Positions 1-6,683 of a DNA stretch of 8,505 nt are shown here, piece by piece. The notes below the pieces were generated by a model that saw nothing but the letters and a program-made list of their open reading frames with translations, was not told the origin of the DNA and ran no database searches. The DNA is from Burkholderiales bacterium (GTDB lineage Bacteria > Pseudomonadota > Gammaproteobacteria > Burkholderiales > Burkholderiaceae_D), in the NCBI GenBank assembly GCA_028868455.1, contig JAGWUK010000098.1, positions 1-8,505 of the forward strand, given 5' to 3'. The stretch's first letter is position 1. Each line of letters starts with the position of its first letter. A program made the position numbers and the translations under genes.

Positions 1-1
1 C

Positions 2-556
2 AAAATGGATATCGTCGTGGGCGGTTTGCGTGCCTATAACAAAGAAGTGCTGGATGAAGAAAAACGTGTGTCGTTGTTAGGCCATTGGAAGCATGTCGAG
101 GAGGCGAGCGGATTACCTTTTCTGATGACCGGCATGAGTCAGCCCGGATTTATCTACGATACAGAGCCCGCCTGCCGCGCAGTTGTTGCCGTACGCACGC
201 TGGCCGATGAGTTACCTGCCCTGGCATCACTGTCAGTATTTCGTGCCATTCAACACGCCTTTTATGCAGAAGGCAAAGACGTGACGAATGTTGGCGTCCT
301 GGCGCAAATTTGCGTGGCAGCATTGAACGAACTGGATGGTGGCAATGCTTTTGATGAAGCCAGTTTTTTAGAGACCATGTCGTCACCGATGTGTATCAAT
401 GAAACGCGACAGGATTTCGAACAAGTACAGCGTTGGGGCATACGTGGATTTCCGGCTTTGCTTTTATTGCACGAAAATGCTTTGCATATGTTGGCTGCTG
501 GTTATACCAAATCAGCGAATCTGATCAATGCGATTCAGGAGTTACAACGCGTATGA
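2..556 (+). CDS. DsbA-family (FrnE-like) thioredoxin-fold protein, 5' partial
   Basis: C-terminal part of a DsbA-like thioredoxin-fold protein of the FrnE/2-hydroxychromene-2-carboxylate isomerase-like group. The reading frame is open to the window edge, so the N-terminus, where the family carries its redox CxxC motif, lies outside. What remains shows the family's helical insertion (a stretch like HWKHVEEASGLPF, then DTEPACRAVVAVR, then a YAEGKDV helix). The cis-proline loop GIRGFPALLL follows, with Phe-Pro at about residues 149-150 counted from the first Met at position 5. That loop is the thioredoxin-fold signature seen here. There is no signal peptide in view, and members of this group are mostly cytoplasmic. 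The ATG at position 5 is probably internal: a family member starting there would lack the first beta strand and the active site. The stop overlaps the start of the next gene (ATGA), implying translational coupling. The substrate cannot be inferred. Confidence 0.85.
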   Translation, partial: KMDIVVGGLRAYNKEVLDEEKRVSLLGHWKHVEEASGLPFLMTGMSQPGFIYDTEPACRAVVAVRTLADELPALASLSVFRAIQHAFYAEGKDVTNVGVLAQICVAALNELDGGNAFDEASFLETMSSPMCINETRQDFEQVQRWGIRGFPALLLLHENALHMLAAGYTKSANLINAIQELQRV

Positions 557-1470
557 AACACCTATGCCCACGCACGCGGATAGCGCCATCCGCCCCGGAA
601 TTTTCTCGCATCGTGCTTGGTTTATGGCGCATGGCCGATTGGAACCTGTCGGTGCAACAACGCGTGGCTTTTCTTGAGCAAGCGCTAGCGTTGGGCGTGA
701 CAGCTATCGATCAGGCCGATATTTACGGCGATTACCGAAGCGAACAATTATTGGGTGAGGCGATAGCGGCGGCGCCGCATTTGCGTAATCAGTTTCAGTT
801 TGTCAGCAAATGCGGAATCAAGCTGGTATCCGCACAACGGCCGGCCCATGGCCTTCAGCACTACGATACCAGTCGTGCACATATCATCGCTTCTGCGGAA
901 CAATCCTTGCGTGCAATGCGCATTGATGTTTTGGATTTGCTGTTGATCCATCGCCCCGATCCGCTGATGGATGCCGACGAAGTGGCTGATGCATTTCATC
1001 ATTTGCAGCAGAGCGGAAAAGTACGTCATTTTGGCGTTTCCAATTTTTCGAATGCGCATTTCGAGTTGCTGGCATCACGTTTTCCCATCGTGACAAATCA
1101 GGTCGAGCTTTCGCTATTGCATATGGACCCTTTGCACGATGGCACGTTGGATTTATGCCAGCGTTTGCGTATTGCGCCCATGATCTGGTCCGCGCTGGCG
1201 GGTGGGAAATTAATGCGCAGCGATAAGGACGAATCGGAGCAAGTGCGCAGAATAAGACCCGTGTTGGATCGTATCGCGACGGAACATGGCGTGACGGCCA
1301 GCAGCGTAGCTTTGGCCTGGGTTTTGCAAGATCCTTCAAAGCCCCTGGTGCTGACTGGTTCCGGGAAAATTACAGCGATTCAGGAGGCTGTCGCTGCGAC
1401 GTCAATGGTGTTGAGCCGCGAGCAGTGGTTTGCCTTGTGGTGTGCATCAGCTGGTCGCCAGGTCGACTAG
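553..1470 (+). CDS. ydhF: YdhF-type aldo/keto reductase
   Basis: A 305-residue NAD(P)H-dependent oxidoreductase of the aldo/keto reductase superfamily, close to Escherichia coli YdhF as I recall that sequence. Shared stretches include the APxxPEFSR N-terminus, ADIYG, VSKCGI, HRPDPLMDADEVADAF and SGKVRHFGVSNF. The catalytic tetrad is complete: Asp53 and Tyr58 in AIDQADIYGDY, Lys86 in VSKCG and His133 in LIHRPDP. The C-terminal GSGK (residues 269-272) fits the cofactor-phosphate loop. Length is normal for the family. The start was set at the ATG at 553, because the N-terminus then aligns with YdhF; an AGGAG lies at 537-541, 11 nt upstream. A longer reading from 433 would overlap the upstream gene by over 120 bp. 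The gene overlaps that upstream gene by 4 bp, so the two are probably co-transcribed. The physiological substrate of YdhF proteins is not known to me. Confidence 0.93.
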   Translation: MKHLCPRTRIAPSAPEFSRIVLGLWRMADWNLSVQQRVAFLEQALALGVTAIDQADIYGDYRSEQLLGEAIAAAPHLRNQFQFVSKCGIKLVSAQRPAHGLQHYDTSRAHIIASAEQSLRAMRIDVLDLLLIHRPDPLMDADEVADAFHHLQQSGKVRHFGVSNFSNAHFELLASRFPIVTNQVELSLLHMDPLHDGTLDLCQRLRIAPMIWSALAGGKLMRSDKDESEQVRRIRPVLDRIATEHGVTASSVALAWVLQDPSKPLVLTGSGKITAIQEAVAATSMVLSREQWFALWCASAGRQVD

Positions 1471-1644
1471 TCCGATACCGCCTAAATTTTTCGCAATGGC
1501 TTTTGCGTCTGCAATTTCTCTTGTAGGACATACGCAAAACCGCCCCAGCAGCGTTATAGCTCCTGATCATACGATGTGTATTGCCTCGTCGCCATGCCTT
1601 GCTGGAACGATTTTGCGTCAGTCCTGTCTCAATGCAACGTTTTA

Positions 1645-1673
1645 AAATTTACCACATATTTCTGTGTAAATTT
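1645..1673. repeat. Bulged inverted repeat over the -35 region of the c-di-GMP gene
   Basis: The left arm is AAATTTAC (1645-1652), one unpaired C, then ACA (1654-1656). The loop is TATTTC. The right arm is TGT followed by GTAAATTT (1663-1673). This gives 11 paired bases with a single bulge, centred about 25 bp upstream of the predicted -10. It is AT-rich with no following T-run, so it suits a protein-binding operator better than a terminator. The cognate regulator is unknown. Confidence 0.4.
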
Positions 1674-1689
1674 GGCATGTTGGTATAGT
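1661..1689 (+). promoter_or_regulatory. Putative extended -10 promoter for the PAS-GGDEF-EAL gene
   Basis: TGGTATAGT at 1681-1689 matches an extended -10 (TGn plus TATAGT, 5 of 6 to TATAAT). With a 17-bp spacer the -35 would be TCTGTG at 1661-1666, which is poor; that is typical of extended -10 promoters. Transcription would start near 1696. This leaves about 55 nt of leader before the GTG at 1752 but only about 11 nt before the TTG at 1707, which favours the GTG start. Confidence 0.45.
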
Positions 1690-1751
1690 ATTACCACTGA
1701 TACTCCTTGTTTTTAAGGCCGATTTTGCCGAATACGAGAAGGACAGACCCT

Positions 1752-4142
1752 GTGACTGTTTTTCAGTTTCTCCGCAGTAACTATCTGGCTTCCAAGACGA
1801 TTCCCATTGATATGCGTCAATGGCGGGAGCAGGTTTTATCGTCCGTTTTGTTCTTTGTCCTGGTATTGGGGGCGTTGACGGCGATCCCCAGCACCATAAT
1901 GGCGATCAGCGAAAATTTATGGGCGATTGTCGCGGTTGACCTCATGTCGCTGGTTTGGGTGGCCATCGTGTGGCGCCTGCCGTATCTCAGTTATCGCCAG
2001 CGTGCCTGGAATTTTTTATTGCTGCTGTATTTGCTCGGCATCTGGTTCCTGGTCGAGGTCGGACTGACTGGTCTGATCTATCTGATGGCATTTCCCGTCA
2101 TGACGTCGATCTTGCTCAATATGCGGCAATCTGTGTGGGCGATCGCGATATCGGCATTGAGTTTGCTATTCGTCGGTTATCTGGCGGACGCCAATTTGCA
2201 AATCAATGGTTTCGATTCTCTACCGTTTTTGCGATGGCTGATCGTCACCATCAATTTTGCATTTATTTGCGCTGTCATTTCCATTTCGTGCGCAGTGCTT
2301 TTGCAAAGACTGGAAGCATCGCTGGAACGCCAGCAAATCATCACGCTGTCCCTGGAACAAGGACAAACTTCGCTGCGCGCTGCCAACGAAGAGTTGCGAC
2401 TGACCGTCGCTGCAGTATCGCGTCTGAACGATATTGTGATGATTATCCAGTCAGACGATGAAAGCACGCAGTTTAAACGACTCAAAATCGTTTTCGTCAA
2501 CGATGCGTTTCAGCGGCATACCGGCTATCGCAGTGAAGATGTGCTGGGGCGTCCGCCGCATTTTCTCAGTGGGCCAGCGACACAAACGGACGAGCTGGAA
2601 CGTATCCGCTATGCCTTGAATCATTGCGAATCGGTGCATGTGGAGCTGATTATTTACACTCGCGATGGCAATGAATTCTGGATGGAAGCGGATATCGTGC
2701 CGCTCGCCGACGAGCATGGCAAATTTACGCACTGGGTGGCGACCGGGCGCGACATCAGTGCGCGAAAAAAATCCGAAGAAGATATCCATCGGCTGGCGTA
2801 TTTCGATGTCTTGACGGGTTTGCCGAATCGCCGCCTTTTGCTTGACCGGATGAGCATATTGCTGGCGAATGCACGTCGCACAGAAATCATCAGTGCGGTG
2901 CTGTTTATCGACATGGACAATTTCAAATACATCAATGATGCGCGAGGCCATGCGGTTGGCGATGCCTTGTTGTTACAGGTAACCAGGCGACTGTGCGGCT
3001 TGTTGCGCGAAGTCGATACCGTGGCGCGCATCGGTGGCGATGAGTTCGTTGTGTTGTTGGCGAATATCGCAGAAGAGGTCAATGCCGGCGCGCATGTGGC
3101 GATGCATGTTGCCGAAAAAATTCGCCGGGAAATGACGCAGTTATTCGATATCGATGGCCTGATGTACAGCACGACTTGCAGTATCGGTGTGACTCTGCTG
3201 CCGCGCGACAACCAGAGTGCAGACGACTTGTTGCGTGAGGCGGATACTGCGCTATACCGCGCCAAATCCGGTGGACGCAACCAGGTCGCATTTTATGAGA
3301 CCGGCATGCAATCCGAAATCGAGCAAAGACTGACGCTGGAGCGCGAGCTGACAGAGGCCTTTAGCAACGGGCAGTTGCAGATGGTGATGCAGGCACAGGT
3401 TGACCGATTAGGTAAAGCCAATGGCGGCGAAATGCTGATGCGCTGGAATCATCCCGTGCGTGGGCCGATCTCACCGGCCGTTTTCATTCCTGTTGCCGAA
3501 GAATCCGGCCTGATCCTGACGCTCGGAGACTGGGTTCTTCATGAGGGGTGCAAAGCCCTGGTGCGACTTGCAGAAGAAGGGATGCCTTTGTCTTTGTCAG
3601 TGAACGTCAGCCCTAAGCAATTTCGCCAGCCGGATTTTGTCAGCAAGGTTAAATTTGCTTTGGCTGATACCGGCGCATCGGCGAAGAATCTGGTGCTGGA
3701 GGTTACCGAGGGGCTGTTGATCGATAATTTACAGGATACGATTAGCCGTATGCATGAGCTGACGTCAATTGGCGTCCGGTTTTCTATCGATGATTTCGGA
3801 ACCGGTTACTCCAGTTTCGCGTACCTGAAAAAACTGCCGTTGTACGAGTTGAAAATCGACAAAAGCTTTGTGCAAGACACGCCGGACGATCCTAATGGGA
3901 CGGCGATTGTGCAATCCATTTTGTCGATGGCAGCGCACCTGGGTTTGCGGGTCGTTGCCGAAGGTGTGGAAACGCGCGAACAGGCGGAGTTTTTGATTGC
4001 GAATGGGTGCACATCCATGCAGGGCTTCTTGTTTGCGCGCCCGATGCCTCTCGATGACTGGATCGCCTTGCAGCGAAAATTGGGGGCAAGCGGCACGCAT
4101 CTCGCTAAGAATGCTGATAAGTCGATTGCATCCACTCTATAA
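1752..4142 (+). CDS. Membrane-bound PAS-GGDEF-EAL cyclic-di-GMP signalling protein
   Basis: A 796-residue protein predicted to make and/or break cyclic di-GMP at the inner membrane. Residues about 28-185 hold five or six hydrophobic segments forming an unrecognised membrane sensor module. A charged, probably coiled-coil linker follows, then a PAS domain (about 222-335) and a GGDEF domain whose motif GGDEF is intact at 428-432. REVD sits five residues upstream as a consensus RxxD inhibitory site. The C-terminal EAL domain has EML in place of EAL (Glu560). The other expected metal and catalytic residues are present: Asn618, Glu650/Glu653 in LEVTE, Asp680-Asp681 in DDFGTGYSS, Lys701, Glu737 in AEGVE and Gln757. 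Both activities could therefore be retained. The GTG start at 1752 was chosen because AGAAGGA (1737-1743) lies 8 nt upstream; a longer reading from TTG 1707 has no ribosome binding site. The 3' end overlaps the convergent LysR gene by 38 bp. The sensed signal and output are unknown. Confidence 0.93.
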   Translation: MTVFQFLRSNYLASKTIPIDMRQWREQVLSSVLFFVLVLGALTAIPSTIMAISENLWAIVAVDLMSLVWVAIVWRLPYLSYRQRAWNFLLLLYLLGIWFLVEVGLTGLIYLMAFPVMTSILLNMRQSVWAIAISALSLLFVGYLADANLQINGFDSLPFLRWLIVTINFAFICAVISISCAVLLQRLEASLERQQIITLSLEQGQTSLRAANEELRLTVAAVSRLNDIVMIIQSDDESTQFKRLKIVFVNDAFQRHTGYRSEDVLGRPPHFLSGPATQTDELERIRYALNHCESVHVELIIYTRDGNEFWMEADIVPLADEHGKFTHWVATGRDISARKKSEEDIHRLAYFDVLTGLPNRRLLLDRMSILLANARRTEIISAVLFIDMDNFKYINDARGHAVGDALLLQVTRRLCGLLREVDTVARIGGDEFVVLLANIAEEVNAGAHVAMHVAEKIRREMTQLFDIDGLMYSTTCSIGVTLLPRDNQSADDLLREADTALYRAKSGGRNQVAFYETGMQSEIEQRLTLERELTEAFSNGQLQMVMQAQVDRLGKANGGEMLMRWNHPVRGPISPAVFIPVAEESGLILTLGDWVLHEGCKALVRLAEEGMPLSLSVNVSPKQFRQPDFVSKVKFALADTGASAKNLVLEVTEGLLIDNLQDTISRMHELTSIGVRFSIDDFGTGYSSFAYLKKLPLYELKIDKSFVQDTPDDPNGTAIVQSILSMAAHLGLRVVAEGVETREQAEFLIANGCTSMQGFLFARPMPLDDWIALQRKLGASGTHLAKNADKSIASTL

Positions 4143-4992
4143 AAAGCTGTACCTCCGGACGTATGCTGGGCTGCGCTTCGTGTACCAGATAATAGGCGTG
4201 CGGCGGCGTCGCCAATTGCGTATCGAACAGCTTGACCACTTCGCCGCTGCGTATCAGATCCTGCGCGAAATGCTGACGCGTCAGTCCAATGCCATGTCCA
4301 TGTTTGACCGCTTCCAGCAATAATCCCAGATCATCGACGCGCAGACCGTGCGCTGGCTCGGCCCAGTTCAGACCAGCCACTTCAAACCAGGGCTGCCAGG
4401 GTTCCAGTGCTGAACGAAGCAAGCGCGCATGACGCAAATCTGCCGGCGTATTGAGCGGCGGAATGGTTTTCAGGTAGGCCGGGCTGCCCACTGCAAAACT
4501 GGGTTCGATGAACAATTTGTGGGTCACCAGATTAGGATATTCACCAGCACCGAAACGCACTTCAACATCGCTCTCGGACAGGCTCAGATCGTATAGCGGT
4601 ACGAACAGGTAGACCTCGATTTCGATATCCGGATGCAGCGCCGTAAAGCTGCTCAGGCGCGGCATGAACATATAACGTGCAAAGGTTGGTGGCAACGTGA
4701 CTTTGACGCGCATCTGGTTTTGCGTCACCTTGTTTGGTAACGGAAAGTCGGACAGCGTACGCAATGCCGCCCGCACCACGTCCAGATACCGGCGGCCAAA
4801 TTCCGTCAGCGTGACACTCCGTCCTTCACGCACAAAGACACGTTCGCACAGATGCTCCTCCAGCAGGCGGATGCGGTGCGACAAGGCCGATGGCGTGATG
4901 CACAATTCTTCGGCCGCAACAGCAAAAGAACCAAAACGTGCCGCAGCTTCAAAGGCGGACAGGGCGTGTACCGGAGGGAGACGTGTTGCCAT
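4105..4992 (-). CDS. LysR-family transcriptional regulator (GcvA-like)
   Basis: A 295-residue LysR-type regulator of normal family length. The N-terminal winged helix-turn-helix occupies about residues 6-65; SFAVAAEELCITPSALSHRIRLLEEHL (22-48) gives the two HTH helices, followed by the RxVTLTEFGRRYL wing. The LPPVHALSAFEAAARFGSF start resembles the GcvA/AmpR-like branch. The rest is the periplasmic-binding-protein-like effector domain. The ATG at 4992 gives the standard family N-terminus, though no strong Shine-Dalgarno precedes it. The gene begins 26 bp after the stop of the FAD oxidase on the same strand, so co-transcription is likely. It may control that oxidase, but this is inference: LysR genes are more often divergent from their targets. 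Its last 38 bases overlap the end of the convergent c-di-GMP gene, and no terminator is visible. The effector is unknown. Confidence 0.93.
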   Translation of the reverse strand: MATRLPPVHALSAFEAAARFGSFAVAAEELCITPSALSHRIRLLEEHLCERVFVREGRSVTLTEFGRRYLDVVRAALRTLSDFPLPNKVTQNQMRVKVTLPPTFARYMFMPRLSSFTALHPDIEIEVYLFVPLYDLSLSESDVEVRFGAGEYPNLVTHKLFIEPSFAVGSPAYLKTIPPLNTPADLRHARLLRSALEPWQPWFEVAGLNWAEPAHGLRVDDLGLLLEAVKHGHGIGLTRQHFAQDLIRSGEVVKLFDTQLATPPHAYYLVHEAQPSIRPEVQLFIEWMQSTYQHS

Positions 4993-5018
4993 ACAAATTC
5001 CAGAGAAAATAATGCAGT

Positions 5019-6437
5019 TTACGCTTCGTCCCAGGCGATGATTTTGCCGGGGTTCAGAATATTTTTCGGATCAAATGCATGCTTGAGCATGCGCATCATG
5101 TGGATGGCGCCAGCGCCGTGTTCCTCAATCAGGAAACCCATCTTATGTATGCCGACACCGTGTTCGCCAGTGCAGGTGCCATCCATGGCGATGGCGCGCG
5201 TGACCATGCGCTGATTGACTTCTTCAGCGACGGCGACCTCTTGCGGATTCGATGGATCGACCAGCATCAGCACATGGAAATTGCCATCGCCGACATGGCC
5301 GATGATGGAATACAGGATATGGTGATTTTCACAGTCGAGTTGCGTTTCGCTGATACATTCGGCCAGGCGCGAGATCGGCACGCAGCAATCGGTGGAAATT
5401 GAGCGCGCGCCGGGGCGTAATTGCAGCAACGCAAAATACGCATTGTGTCGCGCCGCCCACAGACGTGAGCGGTCTTCTGGCCGGGTTGCCCATTCAAAAT
5501 CGCCGGCACCGTTGGCGGCGGCGATCTCTTGCACGATTTCTGCCTGTTCGCGCACACCTTGTTCGCTGCCGTGGAATTCAAACAGCAACAAGGGTTTTTC
5601 AGGGAGCGTCAGTTTGTCGTGCGCATTAATGGCGCGCACACCGTTGGCATCCAGAAATTCTACCCGTGCAACTGGCACACCCATTTGTATGGTCTGGATG
5701 ACGCAGTTGACCGCTTCGCTATTGCCGGGGAAGCTGCACACGGCGGCCGAGATCGCTTCGGGCAAAGGATACAGTTTGACGGTGACTTCGGTGATGATGC
5801 CCAGCGTGCCTTCGCTGCCGACGAAGAGTCGTGTCAGGTCGTACCCAGCAGAGGATTTTTTTGCGCGTGAACCGGTCTTGATGATGCGGCCATCGGCGGT
5901 GACGACGGTTAAGGCCAGGACGTTTTCGCGCATGGTGCCGTAGCGCACAGCATTGGTGCCGGAAGCGCGGGTTGCGCTCATGCCGCCCAGCGTCGCATCG
6001 GCACCGGGATCTATCGGGAAAAATAAACCGGTGTCGCGGATTTCCAGATTCAGTTGTTTGCGCGTGACACCGGCTTGCACGGTGGCGGTCAGGTCTTCAG
6101 GATGAACAGCAACCATTTTGTTCATCTGCGACAAATCCAGCGAGATCCCGCCGCGCAGCGCCAGAATATGACCTTCCAGCGACGAACCGGCACCGTATGG
6201 AATCACCGGAACACCATAGTGATGGCAGAGTTTGACGATGGCAGCGACCTCGTCGGTCGTCTGTGCAAACACCACGGCATCGGGCAACATGGGATCGTAC
6301 GATGATTCGTCGGTGCCGTGATGCGCACGCACCGCTTGCGCGATGCTGCAGCGATCTTCCAGCAAGTTTTGCAGGGCGGACAATAATTCATCAGGCAAAG
6401 CTATTTTGACGGCAGCCAGATTCGCAGGGTGATTCAT
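5019..6437 (-). CDS. FAD-binding 2-hydroxyacid dehydrogenase (D-lactate dehydrogenase/GlcD type)
   Basis: A 472-residue flavoprotein of the VAO/PCMH superfamily, in the GlcD/LDHD branch that oxidises D-lactate, glycolate or related 2-hydroxyacids and passes electrons to the respiratory chain. The FAD-binding domain shows PYGAGSSLEGH (80-90), GADATLGGMSATRASGTNAVRYGTM (145-169, quoted in part as GGMSATRASGTNAV) and SSAGYDLTRLFVGSEGTLG (195-213). The C-terminal FAD-oxidase domain has HVGDGNFH (381-388, the metal/substrate motif), TGEHGVG (423-429) and the closing KNILNPGKI. Domain order, length and motifs fit cytochrome-linked D-lactate dehydrogenase best. 2-Hydroxyglutarate dehydrogenase or a glycolate oxidase subunit cannot be excluded; no glcE or glcF lies beside it. 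The ATG at 6437 was chosen because family homology begins there. The frame stays open upstream to 6947, but that stretch runs antisense over the cobalamin gene. A LysR gene follows in the probable operon. Confidence 0.92.
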   Translation of the reverse strand: MNHPANLAAVKIALPDELLSALQNLLEDRCSIAQAVRAHHGTDESSYDPMLPDAVVFAQTTDEVAAIVKLCHHYGVPVIPYGAGSSLEGHILALRGGISLDLSQMNKMVAVHPEDLTATVQAGVTRKQLNLEIRDTGLFFPIDPGADATLGGMSATRASGTNAVRYGTMRENVLALTVVTADGRIIKTGSRAKKSSAGYDLTRLFVGSEGTLGIITEVTVKLYPLPEAISAAVCSFPGNSEAVNCVIQTIQMGVPVARVEFLDANGVRAINAHDKLTLPEKPLLLFEFHGSEQGVREQAEIVQEIAAANGAGDFEWATRPEDRSRLWAARHNAYFALLQLRPGARSISTDCCVPISRLAECISETQLDCENHHILYSIIGHVGDGNFHVLMLVDPSNPQEVAVAEEVNQRMVTRAIAMDGTCTGEHGVGIHKMGFLIEEHGAGAIHMMRMLKHAFDPKNILNPGKIIAWDEA

Positions 6438-6534
6438 GTTGTTTATCCGGAAGGTGATTGGGCAGCTTTCTATTATGATGCGTTTTGCCAGATTGGGACG
6501 AAGGTGGGCAGGAATTAGCTTGCCTGTCGGCCAG

Positions 6535-6573
6535 ATTTGTTGTTTGTGGTGCGCGATGTGCCACAAATTTGTG
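6535..6573. repeat. Clustered TTTGTG/CACAAA inverted repeats in the divergent promoter region
   Basis: TTTGTGG (6543-6549) is separated by 11 bp from its exact inverse CCACAAA (6561-6567). The second arm also forms half of a 12-bp perfect palindrome CACAAATTTGTG (6562-6573). An outer ATTTGT (6535-6540) mirrors ACAAAT (6563-6568). Several half-sites of one element spaced about one or two helical turns apart resemble a multi-site operator. The LysR protein encoded behind the oxidase is one candidate ligand, by proximity only. Confidence 0.4.
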
Positions 6574-6623
6574 CAGGGCGGCGCACCATGGGCGACGCCC
6601 GGACGATTTCTTTTGGGTGTTAT

Positions 6624-6653
6624 TTGGAATTGCCGGCAGTTTTGCCTTATGCT
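6624..6653 (+). promoter_or_regulatory. Weak candidate promoter for cobalamin adenosyltransferase
   Basis: TTGGAA (6624-6629) and TATGCT (6648-6653) are separated by 18 bp, each matching 4 of 6 consensus bases. Transcription would begin near 6660, giving a leader of about 24 nt rich in T and A runs and lacking a Shine-Dalgarno. The assignment is weak and rests only on spacing and position. Confidence 0.25.
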
Positions 6654-6683
6654 CAGGCACTTCTTTTTTAAAATTTTTCTGCT

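Larger units (their letters stand above)
1471..1751. other. Intergenic region with short TTTTGCGT repeats
   Basis: This gap lies between the aldo/keto reductase and the c-di-GMP gene. I see no convincing gene and no GC-rich hairpin with a T-run to terminate the upstream operon. It holds a 9-mer TTTTGCGTC at 1501-1509 and again at 1611-1619, and the inverse ACGCAAAA at 1532-1539. The last 100 bases are AT-rich and carry the promoter and inverted repeat listed separately. Confidence 0.5.
6438..6683. other. Divergent promoter region between FAD oxidase and cobalamin adenosyltransferase
   Basis: This 246-bp non-coding stretch must serve both divergent genes. A candidate -10 for the oxidase on the minus strand is CATAAT (plus-strand 6472-6477), with no good -35. 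A set of TTTGTG/CACAAA repeats at 6535-6573 is listed separately. A compact inverted repeat GGGCG-A-CGCCC lies at 6590-6600. I looked for a cobalamin riboswitch because of the downstream gene, and did not find the GCCACTG-type B12 box. Confidence 0.5.

Noticed and set aside
1450..1568. Antisense reading ending REIADAKAIAKNLGGIGLVDLATS beyond the aldo/keto reductase stop
   Set aside because: It looks protein-like, but it is short, has no ATG, GTG or TTG start in frame and overlaps the real gene; chance or an unrecognisable remnant is likelier.
1430..1645. Small plus-strand open frame after the aldo/keto reductase
   Set aside because: It begins inside the upstream gene in another frame, has no ribosome binding site, and its composition is not protein-like.
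6541..6683. Cobalamin riboswitch before the adenosyltransferase gene
   Set aside because: GCCACA at 6560-6565 resembles part of a B12 box, but the full GCCACTG core and the surrounding helices are absent, and the distance is short for this riboswitch class.
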